Source of the DNA: Acidilobaceae archaeon
GTDB taxonomy: Archaea; Thermoproteota; Thermoprotei_A; Sulfolobales; Acidilobaceae
Assembly: GCA_027080775.1 (NCBI GenBank)
Contig: JALWPV010000083.1
Coordinates: 1-33,453, forward strand
Length of the DNA stretch: 33,453 bases
Direction of reading: 5' to 3'
In this document: positions 25,744 through 32,481 of the stretch, piece after piece
Layout: every line of letters begins with the position of its first letter
How positions within the stretch are numbered: position 1 is the stretch's first letter
Program-made: the position numbers and the translations under genes
Notes under the pieces: generated by a model
Seen by the model: only the letters and a program-made list of their open reading frames with translations
What the model was told of the DNA's origin: nothing
Database searches by the model: none

Positions 25744-27454
25744 GGGGAGGATCCTCTGGAGGACAAGCCTCAGGGGCATCCAGCCCCTCGAGTGGGTCGA
25801 GGGGGTCTCCTGGAGCGGCGACGGCTCCATGGTGGCTGTGGCGACAGACACTGGCGTTATAGTCCTAAATGCCTCAAGCGGCGGCCTCCTATGGCAGGCC
25901 AGCGGGCTCGGCGCCTCCCACCCAACCTGGGCCCCCGGTAGTGGGCTACTGGCTGTGCTCTCGGCCTCGGGCCTCCACGTCTTCGAGGCACGCACGGGCA
26001 GGCAGCTATGGTGGCTACCCGCACGGCTAGACGGCTACTCCTGGAGCCCCCGCGGGGACCTCCTGGTGGTCAACACCGGGGCCCCCACAGTGCTAGGCCC
26101 CACCTGTAGCGTCGAGGCCACGCTGCCAATACACGGCCAGGCCGATGCCGTAGCCTGGAGCCCCAAGGGCCTGATAGCGGCCACCTGGCCCGGCGGCGTG
26201 ATGGTCTACGGCGGGGCCGGCTCCCTATTGTGGGAGAGGAGCCTCGGGGGCCTCGCAGGCCCCCTAGCCTGGAGCCCCGACGGGAGCCGCCTGGCCGTCG
26301 AGGCCTCCGGGTACCTCTACATGCTAACAGCTAGTGGGGAGATGCTCTGGAGGCACGAGTCCCCGGGCGGCCAGGCCTTGATAGCCTGGAGCCCCGATGG
26401 GCGCTACGTGGCCCTCCTCCCCGGGGAGGCCGGCGGCCTCGTGGTGGTCAACGCCTCGACCGGCGAGCCCCTGCCCCTCCCGCTCCTACCCTTCATGACT
26501 CCGAGGCACGCCGCGTGGAGCCCCAGGGCTCCCATGCTACTGGCGTGGGACTCACGGTCCATAGCAATAGCCGCCCCAGGCCCCATGGGCCTCAAGGCCA
26601 GGGTCATCCGGGGCCCAGGCAGCCCGGGCTGGGTGGAGGCGGCCGCGTGGAGCCCCTCAGGCCAGCTTGTGGCGGCCCTAGTGGATGACGGCTCATCCCT
26701 GAACCTCACCATATACAACGCCACGGGCTCCACCCTCCTCAACACGAGGCTCCCACTGAGGCCGGGGCAGCCGGTGCTCGAGGCCTGGAGCCCGGAGGGC
26801 AGCGTGATAGCCCTAGCCGTCAAGGACAGCCTCTACCTCCTAGCCCCCGACGGCACCATACTCTACAACACCACACTACCAGGCCCCGCCAGGAGCCTGG
26901 CCTGGAGCCCCAACGCATCCCTACTAGCAGTAGCCACCCCGGATAAACTCACAATCTACAAGATAAAGGGCCTACCAGTAACGGGCCACCTAACAGTCAA
27001 CGCAGAGCCCGGCACCCACCTAGAAGTAGCAGGCCCCGGGGGCAGGGCATCCTACACCATAGGCCCGACAGGCCACCTAGACCTCTGGGCAACCCCGGGC
27101 CCCTACACAGTCAAAGCACAAACCCCCCAAGGCACCAAGGTCCAATATAAGCTCACAATAAAGCCCTGGTCAACCACAAGGCTAAACCTAACACCCCAAA
27201 CAGCCACACCAACAAAGACGGAGACTATCACATGGATAACAAGCCAGGCAACACAGGCAACACCAACCCAGACACCACCGACTACAGCAAGACCAATACA
27301 CACACCAGCAAACACAAGCCAAACAACAACGAAGACGCAGACCCCAACAAGCCCAACACGCCACAACAACAAGAAGACAGCAATAACAGCGGCGGCAATC
27401 ACAATAGCCGTGGCAATAGCGGCACTAGCAGCCATACAAACAAAGAGACACTAA
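25706..27454 (+). CDS. beta-propeller surface protein, C-terminal part
   Basis: This 582-codon frame continues the propeller. It has about ten blade motifs of the form AWSPxGxxLAV (for example AWSPDGSRLAV, AWSPDGRYVAL, AWSPSGQLVA). A small beta-domain (HLTVNAEPGTHLEVAGPGG) resembling PEGA follows, then a Thr/Ser/Pro/Gln stalk, a C-terminal helix (TAITAAAITIAVAIAALAA) and KRH. With the upstream part this is a secreted, membrane-anchored protein with about 13 blades, enough for two propellers. The GTG at 25706 would give a product without a signal peptide, so independent use is unlikely. A strong terminator follows 27 bp after the stop. Confidence 0.8.
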   Translation: MANKTVAVAYDSRGRILWRTSLRGIQPLEWVEGVSWSGDGSMVAVATDTGVIVLNASSGGLLWQASGLGASHPTWAPGSGLLAVLSASGLHVFEARTGRQLWWLPARLDGYSWSPRGDLLVVNTGAPTVLGPTCSVEATLPIHGQADAVAWSPKGLIAATWPGGVMVYGGAGSLLWERSLGGLAGPLAWSPDGSRLAVEASGYLYMLTASGEMLWRHESPGGQALIAWSPDGRYVALLPGEAGGLVVVNASTGEPLPLPLLPFMTPRHAAWSPRAPMLLAWDSRSIAIAAPGPMGLKARVIRGPGSPGWVEAAAWSPSGQLVAALVDDGSSLNLTIYNATGSTLLNTRLPLRPGQPVLEAWSPEGSVIALAVKDSLYLLAPDGTILYNTTLPGPARSLAWSPNASLLAVATPDKLTIYKIKGLPVTGHLTVNAEPGTHLEVAGPGGRASYTIGPTGHLDLWATPGPYTVKAQTPQGTKVQYKLTIKPWSTTRLNLTPQTATPTKTETITWITSQATQATPTQTPPTTARPIHTPANTSQTTTKTQTPTSPTRHNNKKTAITAAAITIAVAIAALAAIQTKRH

Positions 27455-27480
27455 TAAGTTCCACCATTAGAGAGCAGAGA

Positions 27481-27508
27481 ACCTCCCGCCCTGGGGCGGG
27501 AGGTTTTT
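27481..27508 (+). terminator. hairpin terminator
   Basis: A 10-bp perfect stem (ACCTCCCGCC at 27481-27490 with GGCGGGAGGT at 27495-27504), a four-base loop and a run of five T. It ends the propeller gene. Similar hairpins also occur at right ends of IS200/IS605 elements, but no transposase is adjacent. Confidence 0.8.
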
Positions 27509-27783
27509 GAGTCTTACCCCAGGGTTTGGCTATTGACAGCATGACTTGCCGTGGCCCCCCATTACCTACATTGAGACCATGGATTCTCCCGCCCGGCCAC
27601 AGGAATACATATGCTAATGTGCATCACACCATTTATAGTGGAGTCCATGTACCATGTTCATGGAGCCCCCCTCCCACCCAGGGGGTCCAGAGCCGTTAGA
27701 GTATCTCATAATAGATATGCTAAAGGAATAGGGGGCATCCAGGGGAGTAGAGCTGAAGAAGAACATTAAAGAAACCATAAACA
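27509..27783 (+). promoter_or_regulatory. probable CRISPR leader with short ORF
   Basis: AT-richer than its surroundings and directly upstream of the array on the side from which the repeat 3' ends (ATTGAAAG) point away, so it is the expected leader. A TATA-like ATTTATAG occurs at 27631-27638. A 25-codon frame (27654-27731, MFMEPPSHPGGPEP...) begins just below it. It may be chance or a remnant of a gene truncated by the array. Confidence 0.5.
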
Positions 27784-28007
27784 GTATCTCTACAATAGAA
27801 TTGAAAGGCAACCGCCCCGGTGGCTGTGGAGACGGCTGCTCTGGAGGCGGGTATCTCTACAATAGAATTGAAAGTTACGGGTGCATGCATGAGCGGGGGG
27901 TGGTGAAAGCGACGACCACGTATCTCTACAATAGAATTGAAAGTCCTTCCACGCGAATAGGGTGTTGAAGCTCTTACTGTGGAGTATCTCTACAATAGAA
28001 TTGAAAG
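27784..28007 (+). CRISPR. CRISPR array, 4 repeats and 3 spacers
   Basis: Four identical 24-bp repeats at 27784-27807, 27851-27874, 27920-27943 and 27984-28007. The repeat begins GTATCTCTAC and ends AGAATTGAAAG. Spacers are 43, 45 and 40 bp. The 3' end ATTGAAAG is the usual 8-nt crRNA 5' handle of crenarchaeal type I/III systems, so transcription runs on the plus strand from a leader on the left. No mutation is seen in the last repeat; sequence after 28007 might include a last partial spacer. No cas1, cas2 or effector genes are next to it; a cas6 lies 4.5 kb to the right. Confidence 0.96.
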
Positions 28008-28074
28008 GTATTCACTGTCTCGGCTAACATGCTCATCTTCCTAAGCTTCCTAACGACCACGCTCCTAACCCTAG

Positions 28075-28110
28075 CCTGGGCCCGAGATAGAGCGGGAACT
28101 CGGGCTCAGG
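28075..28110. other. 12-bp hairpin after CRISPR array
   Basis: CCTGGGCCCGAG (28075-28086) pairs with CTCGGGCTCAGG (28099-28110) with one G-T wobble and a 12-base loop. It lies 67 bp after the last repeat and could end the CRISPR transcript, though no T-run follows on the plus strand. Confidence 0.4.
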
Positions 28111-28192
28111 GGGCCTGGACATACTAGGCCAAGCAAGGAAGAAGCGCTAGTGTCGATCCAGAGAAAGAGGGGAGAGACCCCAGATTTACATT

Positions 28193-28229
28193 AAAAAATA
28201 TAAATATTAGGTAAGCACAGTATTTATTA
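28193..28229 (+). promoter_or_regulatory. AT-rich promoter region of RelE-like gene
   Basis: Two TATA-like stretches, AAAAAATATAAATATTA (28193-28208 region) and TATTTATTA (28221-28229), stand out from GC-rich surroundings. They precede an 11-codon ORF (28262-28297) and the toxin ATG at 28304. Confidence 0.55.
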
Positions 28230-28261
28230 AGGCTGGCGGGCTGCCAAGGACGGGGGAGACA

Positions 28262-28297
28262 ATGGCCAACGAGCATCGGGACGGCTCAGGCGCCTAA
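28262..28297 (+). CDS. 11-codon mini-ORF before toxin gene
   Basis: ATG ... TAA reading MANEHRDGSGA, about 10 bp below the expected transcript start and ending six bases before the toxin ATG. It could be a leader peptide or the stump of an antitoxin gene; neither is proven. Confidence 0.2.
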   Translation: MANEHRDGSGA

Positions 28298-28303
28298 CTA
28301 GGC

Positions 28304-28744
28304 ATGATCCACCCACAGAACGCCCGCGCCACACCCAGGCGCCACCGCCAGCCGGGGATGGCTCGAGCCTTACGGAGGGCGGCTCCGATGCCTAGGGGCA
28401 GGGGTGGGGAGAGCCCCCTCGAGCGGTGCTTCGGTCGCTGGCGTGTAGAGATACCCGACTCGCTGCGCGAGGAGCTAGAGGGCCGATACTCCGAGGCCCT
28501 GCGGCGCCTAGAGGAGAGGCGGGCCACATGGGAAGCCGACTTGAATAGCGATAGGAGGGCCATCTATAGGATCCTGAGAGAGGAGATGGTGGTCGAGGAG
28601 CTGAGGATACGGCGGACCCGCGTGGGGGATTACAGGTTCCTATTCGAGGTGATCGCCAGCGAGTGCCTAGTGAGGTTCCTTAGCATAGACCTCACACCGA
28701 AGAGATCCAAGGTCTACGATAGGCTGAGGAAGAGGAAGCTCTAG
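28304..28744 (+). CDS. RelE/ParE-like toxin
   Basis: The C-terminal ~100 residues match the RelE superfamily fold: helical segment (DSLREELEGRYSEALRRLEE), then ELRIRRTRVGDYRFLFEV, the typical basic strand followed by strand, then FLSIDLTPKRSKVYDRL, which corresponds to the last strand and basic C-terminus. RelE toxins cut mRNA on the ribosome; ParE relatives hit gyrase. The first ~45 residues are Arg/Pro-rich and may not be translated: ATG 28388 or GTG 28445 are alternative starts. No complete antitoxin gene lies upstream. Confidence 0.6.
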   Translation: MIHPQNARATPRRHRQPGMARALRRAAPMPRGRGGESPLERCFGRWRVEIPDSLREELEGRYSEALRRLEERRATWEADLNSDRRAIYRILREEMVVEELRIRRTRVGDYRFLFEVIASECLVRFLSIDLTPKRSKVYDRLRKRKL

Positions 28745-28911
28745 ACGCGCACGCCCCCCCGCTTAGCTCTCCTTATAGCGTCCACCACGGCCTTCCTGGA
28801 GACCCTGACCCTTATCGTGTACTTACGGCCATCCACGTAGTACACCCCAGGCTCTAGGACCTCAGGGAGCTCGCTCCAGCTCTTGACACGCACAACCCTA
28901 GCCTCGGGCAA
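28741..28911 (-). CDS. small convergent protein, 50-56 residues
   Basis: A short minus-strand frame, stop at 28741-28743 overlapping the toxin stop. Starts are TTG 28911 or GTG 28893. The product (VRVKSWSELPEVLEPG, then YYVDGRKYTIRVRVSRKAV, then basic GGVRV) has good beta-strand and helix character and natural codon phase. A TATA-like AATATAAAAG (28958-28949) lies about 40 bp above. Not recognised; a small DNA-binding or antitoxin-type protein is possible. Confidence 0.5.
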   Translation of the reverse strand: MPEARVVRVKSWSELPEVLEPGVYYVDGRKYTIRVRVSRKAVVDAIRRAKRGGVRV

Positions 28912-29098
28912 GCCCCAGCCAGCCCCACGCCCAGCCAGGCAGCCTAAGCACTTTTATATTAACCCAACCAGACCACGGCAACCACCACCCCCACCCAGCC
29001 AGGCAACAGCCCGGGGCGACGACGCGGCGAAACCGGGGAGTCAAACCACGGGCAGAGGCCCTCTCAGCGACACACCTCTACGGCCCGTGTCTCCTTGT

Positions 29099-29240
29099 AG
29101 CGGAGTACCATCTCCGCTTCCACGTTCTTGCGCGTGAAGAGGCAGAGGCTCGAGGAGGAGTGGTGAGGTGATAGCGTATAAGGTGAGGGTTAAGAGGTTG
29201 GCCCGGAAGTTCCTTACCCGTCTCCTTCCCCCTCGGGTAG
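29099..29240 (+). pseudogene. toxin-antitoxin gene debris
   Basis: A frame ending LRVKRQRLEEEW and TGA (29164-29166) looks like an antitoxin C-terminus. Two bases later GTG 29168 opens a frame whose first ~24 codons (IAYKVRVKRLARKFLTRL) look like a RelE-type toxin N-terminus. Beyond about 29240 the frame loses protein character. The overlapping order is normal for antitoxin-toxin pairs. Evidence is short and the call tentative. Confidence 0.3.
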
Positions 29241-29400
29241 CGCTGGCCCGGCCGGGCTCCATGCCCCTACTCCATGCATGTAAGGCCTTGGAGGAAGACA
29301 CGCCTGGAACGGCTGCCTTGGGGGCCGAGGGCCCCGACCCCTCCCGGGGGGCGAGGCCTCATGGGCTGGATACGACCCGCTGACCCACCCCTCCCATAGA

Positions 29401-29735
29401 GTGGCGTGTAGGGGTGATAAGGGTTTGGAGGGGTTCGTGAGGGTCGCCCTGAGGCGGCTCCTCCAGGACGAGACGCTCGCGCTCATCGAGGGTGGGGGAG
29501 GACCTAGGCGGGGTGCTGAGGCCCTAGGTGTCGAGGGCGAGCTGCCCCAGCGGATCCCCGAAGGGCCCGATGCCATCGTAGTAGTCGAGGTCGACGGCCA
29601 CCCCGACGAGCTCGGCCTCGGCGACGCCAAGGTCCGGGCCGGCGGTGAACGTGTACTCCTCCCCCTCCCCGCTAGGGGCCCCGCTGCCAGCACCCCGAGG
29701 GGGAGGCCCGGGGTGACGGGGATGGAGTCGTGTGA
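29401..29735. other. ambiguous coding stretch downstream of mcrC
   Basis: Both strands show protein-like codon phase. On plus, GTG 29401 opens a frame with FVRVALRRLLQDETLALIEG and DAIVVVEVDGHPDELG that then runs antisense into mcrC. On minus, a frame with EYTFTAGPDLGVAEAELVG and DLDYYDGIGPFGDP lacks a start and is stopped at 29523-29525. One is probably a truncated gene and the other its shadow; I cannot decide which. Confidence 0.3.
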
Positions 29736-30830
29736 TTATGCGGGTTTTAGCGTGTCCTTGATTGTGTCTCCTAGTTGGTTAGCGGGTGTTACTTTTATTT
29801 TGAGTGCTTCTGGCGCCTCCGGGCATTTCAGGGTTTCGTGTGCCTCGGCTTCTTTGAAAGGGCTGTAGTATGCTAAGATCAGGTGGATGTGCCGTGCTTT
29901 GTGGGTTTGGTGGGTGCATGTAGGTGGTGGCCCGCGGGTGTTTATGGCTTCCTTGTAGAGTAGGAGCTGCTTTATCCCCTCTTCCAGTCTCTCCCTGAGG
30001 GGTTGTCCTGCCTCTTTGGAGGATTTGACCTCGACTATTATTAGGTCCCCGCTCTGCTCGTTGGCGACTAGTATGTCGGGCCTCCACTGGCAGAGGGGTA
30101 GGGTGTGCTGGTAGCACACGATCCAGCCGTTGTCTCTGAAGGTTCTGAGCGTGTAGCTCCTGCGGTCTACTGGTATGGCTAGGACGTCTAGTACGGCGGC
30201 GAGTGATGTGAGCTCGGCTAGGGCGTCAAGGTACAGCTCTCCCTGGGGGGCTTCTCTGGCTCCGGGCTTGGCGCCTGGGAGTAGGGCTTCTATGAAGGGC
30301 TTGAGCGCCTGGAACCTCGGGGGGCACTCGTTGTCCTCGATCCTCCTGAGCGCCTCCGCTAGGTAGTCCTCCTCGTCCTCCCCGCTTTCAATGCAGTGGC
30401 GGGCCTGGCCTATCCAGGAGCCCTCGACCATAGACTCGAGCCTCGCGTGGAGGCTTCTAGAGAGCCCCTTTAGCTCTCGGAGGGCCCTCTCGGCCACGAT
30501 ATAGGCGGCCACGTTCTCGGGGGCGCAGAGCCTCCTAGCTGGCGCGAGGTTCTCGACTACCCCATACGGCGCTAGGAGGGCGAGGGTCTCCAGCACGGGC
30601 CCCACTAGTTCCCGGGAGACTATGGCCTCACCCTCGAGGGCGTAGCTTGGCTGTAGGATCCCCGTGAGGGCGGCTGCGGCGGCTGAGGCCCATAGCAGGC
30701 CCCCGAAGCCCCCGGGGCTCCCGGCTACCTCCAGGAGTACCCGGCCCTCCCCGGCGGACTCGTAGGGGTGCCTCGATGCTAGGAGGCTCTCGAAGTAGTA
30801 GTAGAGTAGCTGGGCGAGCTTATCCTCCAC
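29736..30830 (-). CDS. mcrC: McrC-like PD-(D/E)xK nuclease
   Basis: Nuclease subunit of a type IV McrBC restriction system, about 364 residues from GTG 30830. That GTG overlaps the stop of mcrB by 11 bp and is preceded by GGGGGAGGGCGGGA on the minus strand. The C-terminal half holds the catalytic core: RPD (250-252) and, 15 residues on, EVK (267-269), giving PD-(D/E)xK. The N-terminal half is helical and probably contacts the McrB hexamer. McrC relatives are stimulated by the McrB motor to cut both strands of modified DNA. The frame is open to 30890, but the overlap and ribosome site favour 30830. Confidence 0.82.
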   Translation of the reverse strand: MEDKLAQLLYYYFESLLASRHPYESAGEGRVLLEVAGSPGGFGGLLWASAAAAALTGILQPSYALEGEAIVSRELVGPVLETLALLAPYGVVENLAPARRLCAPENVAAYIVAERALRELKGLSRSLHARLESMVEGSWIGQARHCIESGEDEEDYLAEALRRIEDNECPPRFQALKPFIEALLPGAKPGAREAPQGELYLDALAELTSLAAVLDVLAIPVDRRSYTLRTFRDNGWIVCYQHTLPLCQWRPDILVANEQSGDLIIVEVKSSKEAGQPLRERLEEGIKQLLLYKEAINTRGPPPTCTHQTHKARHIHLILAYYSPFKEAEAHETLKCPEAPEALKIKVTPANQLGDTIKDTLKPA

Positions 30831-32463
30831 TCCCGCCCTCCCCCAGCAGCTCGGCCTTGCAACGCTGCACGAGGTCGTCCGTGGAGGCATCGATCCTGGC
30901 GAGCCTGAGGTACTCGCTGTACCACGCCTCAGCGACCAGCCTGCAGGCCCCCTCGACCCTCCCGGGGTCCCCGCAGCCGCCCTGGAGGATCCTGGCTAGG
31001 AGCCTCGCTGAGTCTATGGCGTAGCTCCACCCCGGCGCTATGTGTGTGCGCTTTGCATCCACAGCCTTACTATAGACGATCTCCCACATGGCTATCGAGG
31101 CGTCTATGATCCTCTCGGCGCAGTCATCGCCGCCCAGCTCCTCCCTGAGGAGGGAGCGCATGTTCTCCTCCACCCTGCCCAGCTCTTCCGGGCTCAGCTC
31201 GACACGGACAGCGGGGAATCTCCTGTGGAGGGCCACACCCATCCTGGCTAGGGCTACGGAGTCCACGCTGTTGGCCGTCGCTATGAGGTAGACGTTCTCT
31301 AGTGGGATCCTCCCCTCATCCTCCGGGGCGTCCGGGATCTCCAGGATCCTATCGGGGCTCGCTAGGGCGGTGAAGACCTCGCCCAGCACCCTCTCCGGCT
31401 CCGCCCTGTTGACCTCGTCTAGGAGCACCACAACGGGCCTATCGCGCGTGGCCTCCCGGGCCGCCCTCACGATAACCCCAGGCTCCCACCTGGTGGAGCC
31501 CCCGCTGAGAATGCAGCCCCCGACGAGTGTGTGCCTCGAGAGCCACATGTGCCCGGTAACGCTTACGAGGGTGGCCCCCATCCTCTCGGCCACGCACCTA
31601 GCCAGGCTCGTCTTCCCAACGCCTGGGGGCCCATAGAGGAGGGCGGCCCCGCGTATCTCCAGGAGCGCCTTTACAGCGGACACCAGGCCCTCCAGCCTCC
31701 CCTCTCCTAGGATCCTCTCGAGGAATCTGCATGTACCCTCCTCCCCAGCTTTTCCAGAGGCTTCCGTGCCCTGTCCCGCGGCCTCGCCATGCCCCCCGGT
31801 GGGAGGCGTGGTGTTGCCTAGGATTGCCCATAGCCTTCCCGCCTTCTCGCCCTCGAGGATTCTCGCTACGAGCGTCCTCATGAAGGGCTTCCTGAACCCT
31901 ACGAGGCCCTGGAGGATGAGGGATGCATCGTAGACTCCTGGTCCCTCTCGGGGCTTGCACGTGACGGGCTCTAGGGCTTCCCCGCAGTCGTGGAGGGGCT
32001 TTATGAGGAAGACGTACCTCCACTCCCTGCTGCCCCATAGGAGGCTTGAGAGCGCCTCCGAGTCCAGTACCCCCAGGATCCAGCCCGGGCACACAATCTT
32101 GCCGAGCCTGTAGAACATCGCCACCCACGGCTCTCTAGGGACTCCTAGCGCCTGGGTCTCATTGACCAGTCTCACCACGGCTTGGAGTACCTTCTTGTTG
32201 TTACGGAACGACCCCTCCCTGGCCCCCCACGCTATGAACTTCTGACGGCCGACCACGCGCTGGATGAGGCTGAGCGTCTCCTGGCCCACGCCTGCCTGAC
32301 TGGCCTTCCTGGCTATCCACTCGTAGTCCAGCCCCCTGACGATGGTGGTGCTGCAGTTCCTCCTGGCAGCGTCGTCCTGGCCTATGGGGAAGACTACGAG
32401 GCCCACCCTAGGGCCGGGCCCCCCTGAGCCTTGGGGAGGCAAGCGCTCGAGCCCCACACCCAC
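30820..32463 (-). CDS. mcrB: McrB-like AAA+ motor with N-terminal reader domain
   Basis: A 547-residue AAA+ protein of the McrB group. Walker A GPPGVGKTS is at 278-286, Walker B VVLLDEVNRAE at 345-355, sensor I IATANSVD near 394-401, and an arginine-finger region ALHRRFPAVRV. McrB enzymes are GTP-driven hexamers that recruit McrC. The N-terminal ~205 residues are separate and include MFYRLGKIVCPGWILGVLD and EWRYVFLIKPL, which resemble PUA/EVE-type folds; an N-terminal PUA-like domain is known in the McrB of the crenarchaeote Staphylothermus marinus. A Gly/Glu linker (about 217-245) joins the two. GTG 32463 lies 18 bp after cas6; GTG 32406 is another possible start. Confidence 0.85.
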   Translation of the reverse strand: MGVGLERLPPQGSGGPGPRVGLVVFPIGQDDAARRNCSTTIVRGLDYEWIARKASQAGVGQETLSLIQRVVGRQKFIAWGAREGSFRNNKKVLQAVVRLVNETQALGVPREPWVAMFYRLGKIVCPGWILGVLDSEALSSLLWGSREWRYVFLIKPLHDCGEALEPVTCKPREGPGVYDASLILQGLVGFRKPFMRTLVARILEGEKAGRLWAILGNTTPPTGGHGEAAGQGTEASGKAGEEGTCRFLERILGEGRLEGLVSAVKALLEIRGAALLYGPPGVGKTSLARCVAERMGATLVSVTGHMWLSRHTLVGGCILSGGSTRWEPGVIVRAAREATRDRPVVVLLDEVNRAEPERVLGEVFTALASPDRILEIPDAPEDEGRIPLENVYLIATANSVDSVALARMGVALHRRFPAVRVELSPEELGRVEENMRSLLREELGGDDCAERIIDASIAMWEIVYSKAVDAKRTHIAPGWSYAIDSARLLARILQGGCGDPGRVEGACRLVAEAWYSEYLRLARIDASTDDLVQRCKAELLGEGGSGG

Positions 32464-32481
32464 GGTGGGTCTGCCCCCTAA

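Noticed and set aside
27103-27435. Hydrophobic minus-strand ORF opposite the stalk of the propeller protein
   Set aside because: Same artefact as above: reverse reading of ACA/ACC-rich stalk codons.
27481-27508. Hairpin as right end of an IS200/IS605 element
   Set aside because: No tnpA or tnpB nearby and the position right after a gene with a T-run fits a terminator better.
29214-29693. Minus-strand ORF of 159 codons beyond mcrC
   Set aside because: Ser/Pro/Arg low-complexity composition; other frames over the same stretch look more protein-like.
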